Both the position numbers and the translations under genes were made by a program. From an uncultured Bacteroidia bacterium (GTDB lineage: Bacteria > Bacteroidota > Bacteroidia > Bacteroidales > F082), in NCBI GenBank assembly GCA_902794155.1, contig CADBGN010000027.1, positions 1 to 40,600 of the forward strand: 40,600 bases of DNA, in the 5' to 3' direction. Shown here one piece after another: positions 1 through 7,322 of the stretch. Below the pieces are notes generated by a model. That model worked only from the letters and a program-made list of their open reading frames with translations. It did no database searches and had not been told where the DNA came from. Each line of letters opens with the position of its first letter. Position 1 is the stretch's first letter.

Positions 1-432
1 ATCCAAGACATCGGCACGCACCATACTGATCTCATCGATGATGAGCAGGTCGAGGCTGCGCATCAGGTTGATTTTCTTCTTGTTGAGTTTTTGGTATTGC
101 GCAGCCATTGTTTTTGCATTGTAGCCTTTGCCCAATGCGTTTTCAGGCAGTTGCGGTCCAAAAGGCAGCTGGAAGAACGAGTGAATGGTTTGTCCGCCCG
201 CATTGATGGCAGCTACGCCCGTGGGTGCCACCACGACCATGCGTTTGTATGTCTTCAGTGGAAGGTGCTTCAAAAAAGTGGTCTTTCCCGTGCCAGCTCT
301 TCCTGTGAGGAAGATGTGGGCGTCGGTGTAGAGCACCAGTTCTTCGACGAACTCAAGTTTCTGGTTAGTAAAGGTTTTCTGCGCCATGCTTTGGATTGCG
401 TTCATTTGGCTAAAGTAGTGATTATTTTTCAT
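1..432 (-). CDS. PIF1-like DNA helicase / AAA ATPase, N-terminal part (cut by window edge)
   Basis: Reading the minus strand from an ATG at 432 gives 144 codons open to base 1, so the C-terminal part of the gene lies outside the window. A Walker A motif TGRAGTGKTTFLK at about residues 43-55 is followed by APTGVAAINAGGQTIHSFF, typical of motif Ia of PIF1/RecD-like superfamily 1 helicases, and a Walker B motif LLIIDEISMVRADVLD ends the visible part. PIF1-family enzymes unwind DNA 5' to 3' in the cytoplasm and act in replication and recombination. Bacteroidetes commonly carry large PIF1-like proteins with extra C-terminal domains, but whether that holds here cannot be seen. Two later in-frame ATGs (405 and 387) are possible starts because the first nine residues look unconserved. 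No clear TAnnTTTG box lies upstream. Confidence 0.85.
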   Translation of the reverse strand, partial: MKNNHYFSQMNAIQSMAQKTFTNQKLEFVEELVLYTDAHIFLTGRAGTGKTTFLKHLPLKTYKRMVVVAPTGVAAINAGGQTIHSFFQLPFGPQLPENALGKGYNAKTMAAQYQKLNKKKINLMRSLDLLIIDEISMVRADVLD

Positions 433-555
433 TTTTATGGTGGGGTATTAGTTTTTGTTGTAATTTTGCAGGCAGAAATCAATAGGGGAACAGTCCGTAG
501 ACGTCCACAATCTGGTGATGACCTTTCGAGTGAGCCAGCCTGTCGATTTCTTTTT
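433..555. other. Intergenic stretch, no gene seen
   Basis: This is the gap between the helicase start and the end of the hypothetical gene. The only signal noticed is a forward-strand TAATTTTG box at 461-468 with no plausible forward gene after it. The 179-codon forward ORF over this region (91-630) is antisense to the helicase and is not supported. Confidence 0.5.
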
Positions 556-987
556 TTATGCCTTTATCGCAGTGATGCAATACTGCACTTTCTCTCCTGT
601 TCGCTTCACTCCTACCATCATTTTCACTAGGCTAATGCCTATCAACTCGTAGTGCATTTCCAGCATATAAGCAAATACCTTTTGATTGGCGACTCCTTTT
701 TTCGGAGGTTTAGGCTTGCCGTAAACCACAGAATACCGCAGTATGGTGTCCAGTTGCAGAACCGCCAAAGTTGATAAATAAGAAATGGAAGCGTGGTGAA
801 TAGTTTCATTGATTGACAGAAATCGAACATTAATAAAGTCTTTCAAATGTGTGTTATACACTGCTTTTGAAGGGTTTGCTTCGTACCAACATCTATATAC
901 ATCTGAAATAATGGTTTCTCTTGCTTTGATGTCTTCTTTGCCGTTCCCCATCGGAACCTCAATAATCTTGCTGTTTTGTGCATCCAT
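556..987 (-). CDS. Conserved hypothetical protein, 143 aa
   Basis: I do not recognise a named domain. The protein is soluble with no signal peptide or membrane segment. It has an ordered mix of charged and hydrophobic residues with a central stretch, FLSINETIHHASISYLSTLA at about residues 54-73, that reads like a real fold rather than a shadow ORF, and a C-terminal VKMMVGVKRTGEKVQYCITA. A promoter-like CATCTTTG (one base off TAnnTTTG) lies 31 bases upstream at 1018-1025 and a 10-bp repeat array lies just behind it. From memory, similar small proteins occur in Bacteroidales accessory regions, but I cannot verify this. The gene is more AT-rich than the peptidase genes beside it, which may indicate transfer. 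Function unknown. Confidence 0.6.
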   Translation of the reverse strand: MDAQNSKIIEVPMGNGKEDIKARETIISDVYRCWYEANPSKAVYNTHLKDFINVRFLSINETIHHASISYLSTLAVLQLDTILRYSVVYGKPKPPKKGVANQKVFAYMLEMHYELIGISLVKMMVGVKRTGEKVQYCITAIKA

Positions 988-1017
988 AGTAAATAGTAAT
1001 TAGTTTTATTTCCACTG

Positions 1018-1025
1018 CAAAGATG
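1018..1025 (-). promoter_or_regulatory. Probable -7 box for the 143-aa hypothetical gene
   Basis: On the minus strand this reads CATCTTTG, seven of eight positions of the Bacteroidetes consensus TAnnTTTG, 30 bases before the ATG at 987. No convincing -33 TTTG is seen. Confidence 0.4.
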
Positions 1026-1052
1026 CAACCCCTGTCAAGACCAAGCCGTTGA

Positions 1053-1101
1053 ACAAACGTTTGTAGTCGACTGTAGTCGTTTGTTGTCGTTTGCTGTCGA
1101 G
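1053..1101. repeat. 12-bp palindrome followed by four 10-bp tandem repeats
   Basis: A perfect palindrome ACAAACGTTTGT (1053-1064) runs into four head-to-tail 10-bp units: TGTAGTCGAC (1062-1071), TGTAGTCGTT (1072-1081), TGTTGTCGTT (1082-1091) and TGCTGTCGAG (1092-1101). The core TGTxGTCG repeats roughly every helical turn, which suits cooperative protein binding on one DNA face. The array sits between two divergent promoters (1018-1025 minus, 1170-1177 plus). An operator role is inference. Confidence 0.6.
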
Positions 1102-1169
1102 TATAATATTGAAAAACAATTGAATGCAAACAATTGAAGAACAGAGCGCTATTCAATTGAACATTTTAC

Positions 1170-1177
1170 TATCTTTG
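1170..1177 (+). promoter_or_regulatory. -7 promoter box for the C69 dipeptidase
   Basis: TATCTTTG matches TAnnTTTG exactly, 38 bases before the ATG at 1216. No good -33 box is visible at the usual spacing. Confidence 0.5.
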
Positions 1178-1215
1178 TAGCCCCATTTTGTAATCATCGA
1201 TTAATCTAATATCCT

Positions 1216-2958
1216 ATGAAAAAAGTATTCACTGCAATCCTGGCTTTGGCTCTCGTTTTTACTTTTGGGAAGGCCAATGCCTGCACTAACTTCTTGATTA
1301 CCAAAGGTGCATCGACCGATGGCTCCTGCATGATCAGCTATGCCGCCGACAGCCATGTGCTCTACGGCGAACTCTATCATTATCCTGCCACCGATTGGCC
1401 CGAAGGCGCCATGCTCGATGTGTACGATTGGGACGGCGGTATGTTCCGTGGACAAATTCCACAAGTGGCTCACACTTACAATGTGGTCGGCAATATGAAC
1501 GAATGGCAGCTCGCCATCGGTGAAACGACCTACGGTGGCATCGAAAGCCTTTGGGAGGGCCTTGGCATCATCGACTACGGCAGCCTGATTTACATCACCT
1601 TGCAGCGTGCCAAGACCGCCCGCGAAGCCATCAAATGCATGGGCGAACTGGTGGCCAACTACGGTTATGTCAGCGAGGGTGAGTCGTTCAGCATCAGCGA
1701 CACCGAAGAGTGCTGGATCCTTGAAATGATTGGCAAAGGCAAGCATAATAAAGGTGCCGTATGGGTGGCTCGTCGTATCCCTGACGGCTATGTGAGCGGT
1801 CACGCCAACCAAGCTCGTATCACCACCTTCCCCCTGGCCTCACGCAAGTGCAAGACTAGCATCACCTTCAAAAACATCGACAAGCTGCTGAAAGACCCGA
1901 ACATTGACTGCGTCTATGCCGACGATGTCATCAGCTTCGCCAAGCAAGCCAAGCTTTATGATGGTCCCGACGACAAATTCTCGTTCTCCGATGTCTACAA
2001 CCCCGTCACTTTTGACGGTGCCCGTTTCTGCGACCTGCGCGTGTGGGCCATGTTTAATAAGGTGACCGACAACATGAAGGACTATTGGGGTTATGCCACG
2101 GGTCGCGACATCAAGCGCGCTCAGCCTTATACGGCCAATATGTGCCAGACCCCCGACAACTTCCCGACCAACCGCATGCCTCTTTGGGTGAAGCCCAACA
2201 AGAAAGTCAGTGTGCTCGACATGATGGACTTCATGCGCGACCACCTCGAAGGCACCGACCTTGACATGTCGCAAGATGTGGGCGCTGGTCCGTTCCATTG
2301 TCCCTACCGCTGGCGTCCTATGGATTGGGAAGTTGACGGCGTTCACTATGTGCATGAGCGCACCACCGCCACCCAGCAGACGGGCTTTTCTTTCGTGGCC
2401 CAAAGCCGTGGCAATTGGGAATGGCCCATCGGCGGCATCATTTGGTTTGGTGTTGACGACACCGACAATTGCATCTATTGCCCGATGTACACCTGCATGA
2501 CTGAGATTCCCGAGTGTTTCCGCGAAGGCAATGGATCGATGAGCGAGTGGTCGGAAACCTCCGCCTTCTGGACCTTCAATCAGATGAGCAACTGGGCTTA
2601 TACCAAGTATGATTACATCCACCCCGAGATTCGTAAACGCCAACATGAACTTGAGACTAAGTGGGCTGAATCTGTGATTCCCGCATTGGACGAACGTGTG
2701 AATACCATTAAGGGTAGAGAAGCCCAGATCAGAGAGCTTACCAAGTTTTCATGCGATGCAGCCAACGACATGACGGCGATGTGGAAGCGTTTCTACCATG
2801 AACTATTCATGAAGTATGTGGACGGCAATCTCAACACGGCCCAGCCCGACAAACCAGGTCAGAAATACACGCCCATCAAGAGCGAGCATCCGAAATACAG
2901 CGACGAGTACTATCGTATCCTCATCGAGAAGACGGGTGACAAATACAAAGCTTACTAA
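1216..2958 (+). CDS. Secreted dipeptidase, peptidase family C69 (PepD-like)
   Basis: The 580-aa product begins with a signal peptide (MKKVFTAILALALVFTFG) ending KANA, directly followed by CTNFLITKGASTDGS. In family C69 the mature N-terminal cysteine is the nucleophile, and here that is Cys23, exposed after signal cleavage at Ala22. Other family blocks include NVVGNMNEWQLAIGETTYGG near residues 90-110 and FSISDTEECWILEMIGKGKH near 158-178. C69 enzymes hydrolyse dipeptides of broad specificity. With the adjacent S46 dipeptidyl-peptidase this gives a plausible two-step periplasmic route: dipeptides are released from oligopeptides and then split into amino acids. Length and start fit Bacteroidetes homologues. 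The promoter box is at 1170-1177. A long minus-strand ORF over this gene is a shadow. Confidence 0.9.
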   Translation: MKKVFTAILALALVFTFGKANACTNFLITKGASTDGSCMISYAADSHVLYGELYHYPATDWPEGAMLDVYDWDGGMFRGQIPQVAHTYNVVGNMNEWQLAIGETTYGGIESLWEGLGIIDYGSLIYITLQRAKTAREAIKCMGELVANYGYVSEGESFSISDTEECWILEMIGKGKHNKGAVWVARRIPDGYVSGHANQARITTFPLASRKCKTSITFKNIDKLLKDPNIDCVYADDVISFAKQAKLYDGPDDKFSFSDVYNPVTFDGARFCDLRVWAMFNKVTDNMKDYWGYATGRDIKRAQPYTANMCQTPDNFPTNRMPLWVKPNKKVSVLDMMDFMRDHLEGTDLDMSQDVGAGPFHCPYRWRPMDWEVDGVHYVHERTTATQQTGFSFVAQSRGNWEWPIGGIIWFGVDDTDNCIYCPMYTCMTEIPECFREGNGSMSEWSETSAFWTFNQMSNWAYTKYDYIHPEIRKRQHELETKWAESVIPALDERVNTIKGREAQIRELTKFSCDAANDMTAMWKRFYHELFMKYVDGNLNTAQPDKPGQKYTPIKSEHPKYSDEYYRILIEKTGDKYKAY

Positions 2959-2972
2959 ATTGGACTTCGGGA

Positions 2973-3010
2973 CACGAGACTTCCGGACAAGGGACAAACA
3001 AAGTCTCGTG
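2973..3010. repeat. Inverted repeat between the two peptidase genes
   Basis: CACGAGACTT (2973-2982) pairs perfectly with AAGTCTCGTG (3001-3010) across an 18-base loop, with more GTCTCG/CTTGCGTC-type repetition following to about 3035. It could be a weak terminator or attenuator, or a relic of a REP-like element. There is no T-run directly after the stem, so an intrinsic terminator is not convincing. Confidence 0.45.
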
Positions 3011-3079
3011 GTCTCGCGTCCTGCAGTCTTGCGTCAAAAATATGCATCTATAATTACACATTAAATAATCAATCAATCA

Positions 3080-5293
3080 ATGAAAAAAGTATTAGGAATC
3101 ATTGCAATGGCCATCCTCGTTTCGGTTGGCCGCGTGTATGCCGATGAAGGCATGTGGCTCCCGATGTTTGTCGAGCGCCTGAACTATGTTGACATGCAGA
3201 AAATGGGTCTGCAACTGACCCCAGAAGAGCTTTACAGCATCAATAACAGCAGTCTGAAAGACGCCATTGTGGGTCTCGGCAGCGAAGCCCAACCTCGTGG
3301 CTTCTTCTGCACAGGTGAAATCGTGAGCGAACACGGTTTGCTCTTCACCAACCACCACTGTGGTTATGGTGCCATCCAAAAACTCAGCTCCGACCAACAC
3401 GACTATCTCCGCGACGGCTTCTGGGCCAAGAACTACGGCGAGGAACTGCCCGCCCCTGAAATGACCGCCAGCTTCCTCATCCGCATGGAAGATGTCACCA
3501 AGGATATCCTCGGTGTGGTGACCGACGATATGGACTATCAGGATCAGCAGGCTGCCATCCGTAAGAAAATCAAGGAGTTGGAAACCGCTGCTTCGGAAGA
3601 TGGCAAGTACAACCCCGTCATCAAGGGTTTCTTTGAAGGTAACGAGTACTACATGTTCGTTTATCAAGTGTTCCCGGATGTACGTCTCGTGGGCGTGGCC
3701 AACTCTTCGATTGGTAAGTTTGGTGGCGACACCGACAACTGGATGTGGCCGCGCCACACTGGCGACTTCTCGATTTTCCGCGTCTATGCCGACAAGAACG
3801 GCAACCCTGCCGCCTATAGCAAGGACAACGTGCCGCTGACGCCCAAACACCACCTTCCCATCAGCCTCGATGGCGTTCAGAAGGACGACTTCACCATGAT
3901 TTGGGGCTTCCCGGGCAGCACCCAACGCTACATGTCGAGCTATGGCATCGACTATAATGTGGATACCTTCTATCCCCTCATCATCGACATCTTCGGCAAG
4001 CAGCTCGAAGTGATGGAAGAGTACATGAAAGAAGATGAACACATCAACCTGATGTATGCCGACAACCACGCTGGCCTCGCCAACACTTGGAAGAACTTCA
4101 TCGGCCAGTGCAAGATGCTCCGCAAGAACAAGGTCAGCGAGAGCAAGGTCGCTTTGGAGAAAGACTTCACCAACTGGGTGAACAAGAACAATAAGACCGA
4201 ATACAAGGATGCCCTTCCGAATTTGAAGAATGCCTATAAGAACTTGGGCGATGTGGCCAAGTATGTCTATTATCCTAATTTCGTCGCCAATGTCGGTGCT
4301 GCAGGTATTGCTGCCCAGTTTGGTTCTTACTATCAGGCTTACATGGACAAGGACAAGGATGCCGAAGCCATGGCACTGATGATGCTCCAACAGATGAATG
4401 TCGACGAGCTTTTTGCCGAGACCGATCCGCAAGTGGAGAAGAAGACCTTCGCCGAAATGCTGAAGATCTACAAGAACGCCTTCAAGGCCGATGAACTGCC
4501 TGAAATCTTCAGCATCATCGACAAGAAGTTCAAGGGCGACATTGACGCTTTTACCGAGGAGGTCTACACCAAGTCCATTTTCGCCACGCCCGAGAGCATC
4601 AAGGCTTTCTTGGCCAAGCCTAGCCCCAAGAAAATCGGTAAGGACTATGCCTACATCATGAACACCTCGATGATGGAAGCCATCATGGGTGCCGTTCCAG
4701 CTTATCGTCAGGCTATGCAAACCGTGAGCGAGAATGACCACGTGTTTGTGAAGGGTCTGCGCGAGTACTATGCTGCCACACAACCCGGCAAGAGCCTCTA
4801 TCCTGATGCCAACTCAACGATGCGTATGAGCTATGGTTCAGTGCAGGATTATATGCCCGCCGATGCTGTTCACTATGATTACATCTGCACTGCCAATGGT
4901 ATCCTTGAGAAGTACGTTCCTGGCGACTATGAGTTTGATGCCCCCAAGCGTCTCATCGACCTCATTGAGAAGAAGGACTTTGGTGCCTACGCCGACGACA
5001 ATGGCGAACTCGTTGTTTGCTTCCTGTCGACCAACGACATCACGGGTGGTAACTCAGGTAGCCCCATCATGAACGGCAAGGGCGAACTCATCGGCCTCGC
5101 CTTCGACGGAAACTGGGAAGCCATGAGCGGTGACGTCAACTTTGAGCCTAAACTGCAACGTACCATCAACGTGGACGTGCGTTATGTGCTCTTCATCATC
5201 GACAAGTACGCCGGTGCCACCAACCTCATCAACGAGCTCGATATCCGCAAGGGCGAACCCAAGCCGCTGCGCGTGGAAGAAGAGAAAATCTAA
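3080..5293 (+). CDS. dpp7: Dipeptidyl-peptidase, family S46, DPP7 type
   Basis: The 737-aa protein has a signal peptide (MKKVLGIIAMAILVSVGRVYA) and the S46 layout: a catalytic histidine in LLFTNHHCGYGAIQ (His93), a probable catalytic aspartate in WPRHTGDFSIFRVYAD (Asp229) and the nucleophile in TGGNSGSPIMNGKGELIG (Ser659). S46 enzymes are periplasmic exopeptidases that remove dipeptides from the N-terminus of oligopeptides in asaccharolytic and peptide-using Bacteroidetes. Specificity is set by one S1 residue, glycine in DPP7 (hydrophobic P1) and arginine in DPP11 (acidic P1). Here AFDGNWEAMSGD has glycine (Gly677), so I call DPP7. It follows the C69 dipeptidase by 121 bases on the same strand and has no clear promoter of its own. 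A terminator follows at 5429-5464. Confidence 0.93.
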   Translation: MKKVLGIIAMAILVSVGRVYADEGMWLPMFVERLNYVDMQKMGLQLTPEELYSINNSSLKDAIVGLGSEAQPRGFFCTGEIVSEHGLLFTNHHCGYGAIQKLSSDQHDYLRDGFWAKNYGEELPAPEMTASFLIRMEDVTKDILGVVTDDMDYQDQQAAIRKKIKELETAASEDGKYNPVIKGFFEGNEYYMFVYQVFPDVRLVGVANSSIGKFGGDTDNWMWPRHTGDFSIFRVYADKNGNPAAYSKDNVPLTPKHHLPISLDGVQKDDFTMIWGFPGSTQRYMSSYGIDYNVDTFYPLIIDIFGKQLEVMEEYMKEDEHINLMYADNHAGLANTWKNFIGQCKMLRKNKVSESKVALEKDFTNWVNKNNKTEYKDALPNLKNAYKNLGDVAKYVYYPNFVANVGAAGIAAQFGSYYQAYMDKDKDAEAMALMMLQQMNVDELFAETDPQVEKKTFAEMLKIYKNAFKADELPEIFSIIDKKFKGDIDAFTEEVYTKSIFATPESIKAFLAKPSPKKIGKDYAYIMNTSMMEAIMGAVPAYRQAMQTVSENDHVFVKGLREYYAATQPGKSLYPDANSTMRMSYGSVQDYMPADAVHYDYICTANGILEKYVPGDYEFDAPKRLIDLIEKKDFGAYADDNGELVVCFLSTNDITGGNSGSPIMNGKGELIGLAFDGNWEAMSGDVNFEPKLQRTINVDVRYVLFIIDKYAGATNLINELDIRKGEPKPLRVEEEKI

Positions 5294-5303
5294 ATGATGG
5301 TTC

Positions 5304-5416
5304 TTGTAGGGCTGTCACATTGTGGCAGCCGCGCGTCACATTGTGGCAGCCGCGTCACATTGTGGCAGCCGCAATCAAAACGGTAATGCGGCTGCCGTGG
5401 TACGACAGCCCTACAA
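5304..5416. repeat. Composite palindromic element with three 19-bp direct repeats
   Basis: The outer arms TTGTAGGGCTGTC (5304-5316) and GACAGCCCTACAA (5404-5416) are perfect 13-bp inverted repeats. Inside, GTCACATTGTGGCAGCCGC occurs three times (5314-5332, 5335-5353, 5354-5372), and TGCGGCTGCC at 5387-5396 is the reverse of the repeat's end. The whole unit looks like a non-coding REP/MITE-like element. Its TTGTAGG...CCTACAA ends match the element inside the U32 gene at 26012-26076. Confidence 0.75.
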
Positions 5417-5428
5417 ATCCAAACTACA

Positions 5429-5464
5429 AAAAATCGGTCGATTGATTCCAATCGGCCGATTTTT
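5429..5464 (+). terminator. Intrinsic terminator after the S46 peptidase gene
   Basis: Arms AAAAATCGGTCGATT (5429-5443) and AATCGGCCGATTTTT (5450-5464) form a 15-bp stem with one mismatch and a 6-base loop, ending in Ts. It lies 135 bases after the S46 stop and overlaps the promoter zone of the next gene. Confidence 0.7.
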
Positions 5465-5466
5465 GT

Positions 5467-5474
5467 TATTTTTG
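5467..5474 (+). promoter_or_regulatory. -7 promoter box for the first CotH gene
   Basis: TATTTTTG matches TAnnTTTG and is followed 18 bases later by the ATG at 5493. It begins three bases after the preceding terminator stem. A TTG at 5442-5444, in the stem, is at a slightly long -33 spacing. The box lies inside the longest open frame (which extends back to 5322) and argues for the 5493 start. Confidence 0.6.
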
Positions 5475-5492
5475 CAAAAAAATAACCGAACT

Positions 5493-7322
5493 ATGCGGAT
5501 TATTAGGTCTTTAGTGTTGATTTGGTGTTTGTTGGCCACCCTTTCGGGCATGGCCCAAACTGACACAGTAGTCTTTTCGACCCAAGGCGGGTTTTATGAC
5601 GATGTGTTTGATTTGCAACTCTGCAATAACAATCCACAAAACCACATCCGCTATACGGTCAATGGCAACCGTCCGACGGCACAGTCGTCCATCTTTGCGG
5701 AGCCTTTGGTGATGGATGAAAGAAACTATTCACGATCGGATATCTACACCATTGTTAATTGTCCCGAACAGGACTTTTTTTTGCCTGATTCCGTGCGGCA
5801 TTGCATCGTCATTCGAGCTGCAGTGTTTGACAATAACGATAGTTGTGTGAGCAAGGTGGTTACGCATAGCTATTTCATCAAGGCCTTAGGATGCGACACG
5901 CATGGCCTGCCTGCCATATCACTTTGTGCCGATTCATTGGATTTGTTTGATTATGAGAGAGGTATCTTTGTCCCAGGCGCTCATTTCGATCCTTCGAACC
6001 CTTATTTTACTGGGAATTACTTTATGAAAGGTATCGAATGGGAGCGTCTTTGTAATCTTGAGTTTTATGAACCTGGCGACAACGCGGGAGTCAATCAGCA
6101 AGTGGGACTACGCACGCATGGAAAGCAGTCGAGGTGGCGCAGCCATAAGGGCTACACTCTCTATGCTCGCGAAGAATATGGGAAAAAGCGCATTAAATAC
6201 AAGTTTTTCGACACTACACCCTTGAATTCATTCAAACGGCTTACGCTGCGTCCTTTTTCGAGTGGTTGGAACGGAGCAGGATGTCAGGATTATCTCTGCA
6301 ACCGTATCGTCCAACCTCTGAATGTGGAGATGCTTTCGTCGCGCCCAAGTGAATTGTTTATCAACGGAGAGTATTGGGGTGTGTACTACATTCAGGAGAA
6401 GCCCGACGAGCATTATTTGGCCGACCATTTGGGCGTTGACAAGGACCGTGTCAACATGATCAAAGATTGGATTGAAGTCGATTGCGGCACAGCCGACAAC
6501 TACTATGCACTATACGCCTGGATGGAACAAGCCGACCTTTCCGACGAGGATCAATATAATTATGTGGAGGCACATATCGACATTGGGAATTTCATTGATT
6601 ATTTCATTTTCGAGTTGTTTTCGGCGAATCTAGATTGGCCTGCCACCAATTTACGGATGTGGCAGGTGGGTGATGGTAAGTGGCGCTGGTTTTTCTTTGA
6701 TGGCGATGGTTGCCTTGTGCAACAGGATTTCGATGCCTTTGCCAATGCCACTTATGTCGGCGATGGCGGTTGGCCCACAAGTACCCGAGCTACCTTGTTT
6801 TTCAGAAGATTGTTGGAAAACCAAAGGTTTAAGGAACAATTTGCGAGCCGGTTTAACCAGTTGGCATTCTCGACTTTTTCTTATCAGAACACAAAACCTT
6901 ATTTCGACTACATCTATCAAGCCCTTCAGCCCGCAATCCCTAATCAGGTTGAGCGTTTCAATTGGCCTTCTTCTTATTCTTCATGGGAGGAATATTCCAT
7001 GCCCGTGACCCACTATTTCTTGATGTTGAGACCTGTTCAGGTCATTGAAAAACTGAACGAGTTTTTGTCGGTGGAAGGACCGGCGATTGTCAATGCCCAG
7101 TGTTATCCTAATCCTTTCTCGGATAAGATTCACATTGGAATTGAGTCAGAGGAATTTGCCGCCAGCGAAGTCGTCATTTATGACTTGATGGGCAGGAAAG
7201 TTTTTGCACAACCGTGTTGTTTGAACACTGGATATAATGAGATTGAGCTATGTCCTCATTTGAATTCTGGTGTTTATTTCGTGAAACTTGGTGGCTTGAA
7301 ATTGAAAATTGTAAGACAATGA
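5493..7322 (+). CDS. Secreted CotH-domain protein with T9SS sorting tail (copy 1)
   Basis: I chose the ATG at 5493 because the 57 codons before it run through a repeat element and terminator, while 5493 begins a clean signal peptide (MRIIRSLVLIWCLLATLSGMAQ) behind a promoter box. The 609-aa product has a chitobiase C-terminal-like segment (about residues 25-125, with HIRYTVNGNRPT), a CotH-like domain (about 175-450, with WERLCNLEFYEP, GLRTHGKQSRW and FFDGDGCL with Asp403 and Asp405), and a type A T9SS C-terminal domain (about 533-609: YPNPF, VVIYDLMGRKV, SGVYFVKLG). CotH proteins are atypical protein kinases in spore-formers and are found in bacterial surface proteins, so kinase activity here is inference. 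The stop overlaps the next ATG as ATGA. Confidence 0.82.
   Translation: MRIIRSLVLIWCLLATLSGMAQTDTVVFSTQGGFYDDVFDLQLCNNNPQNHIRYTVNGNRPTAQSSIFAEPLVMDERNYSRSDIYTIVNCPEQDFFLPDSVRHCIVIRAAVFDNNDSCVSKVVTHSYFIKALGCDTHGLPAISLCADSLDLFDYERGIFVPGAHFDPSNPYFTGNYFMKGIEWERLCNLEFYEPGDNAGVNQQVGLRTHGKQSRWRSHKGYTLYAREEYGKKRIKYKFFDTTPLNSFKRLTLRPFSSGWNGAGCQDYLCNRIVQPLNVEMLSSRPSELFINGEYWGVYYIQEKPDEHYLADHLGVDKDRVNMIKDWIEVDCGTADNYYALYAWMEQADLSDEDQYNYVEAHIDIGNFIDYFIFELFSANLDWPATNLRMWQVGDGKWRWFFFDGDGCLVQQDFDAFANATYVGDGGWPTSTRATLFFRRLLENQRFKEQFASRFNQLAFSTFSYQNTKPYFDYIYQALQPAIPNQVERFNWPSSYSSWEEYSMPVTHYFLMLRPVQVIEKLNEFLSVEGPAIVNAQCYPNPFSDKIHIGIESEEFAASEVVIYDLMGRKVFAQPCCLNTGYNEIELCPHLNSGVYFVKLGGLKLKIVRQ

Noticed and set aside
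461-468. Forward TAATTTTG promoter-like box
   Set aside because: The only forward frame after it is antisense to the hypothetical gene and lacks any protein-like sequence.
1840-2646. 268-codon minus-strand frame over the C69 gene
   Set aside because: Mirror frame of a clearly real gene, no domain seen.
3092-4783. 563-codon open frame on the minus strand
   Set aside because: It is exactly antisense to the S46 peptidase, is rich in His, Leu and Val as expected of a mirror frame, and has no recognisable domain; the S46 frame has full catalytic motifs.
5314-5372. Three 19-bp repeats as a possible CRISPR remnant
   Set aside because: Units abut directly or with two bases between them, leaving no spacers, and they sit in an inverted-repeat frame; they fit a small palindromic element instead.
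5322-5492. N-terminal extension of the first CotH protein
   Set aside because: The extra codons are translated repeat and terminator sequence and precede a good promoter and signal peptide at 5493.
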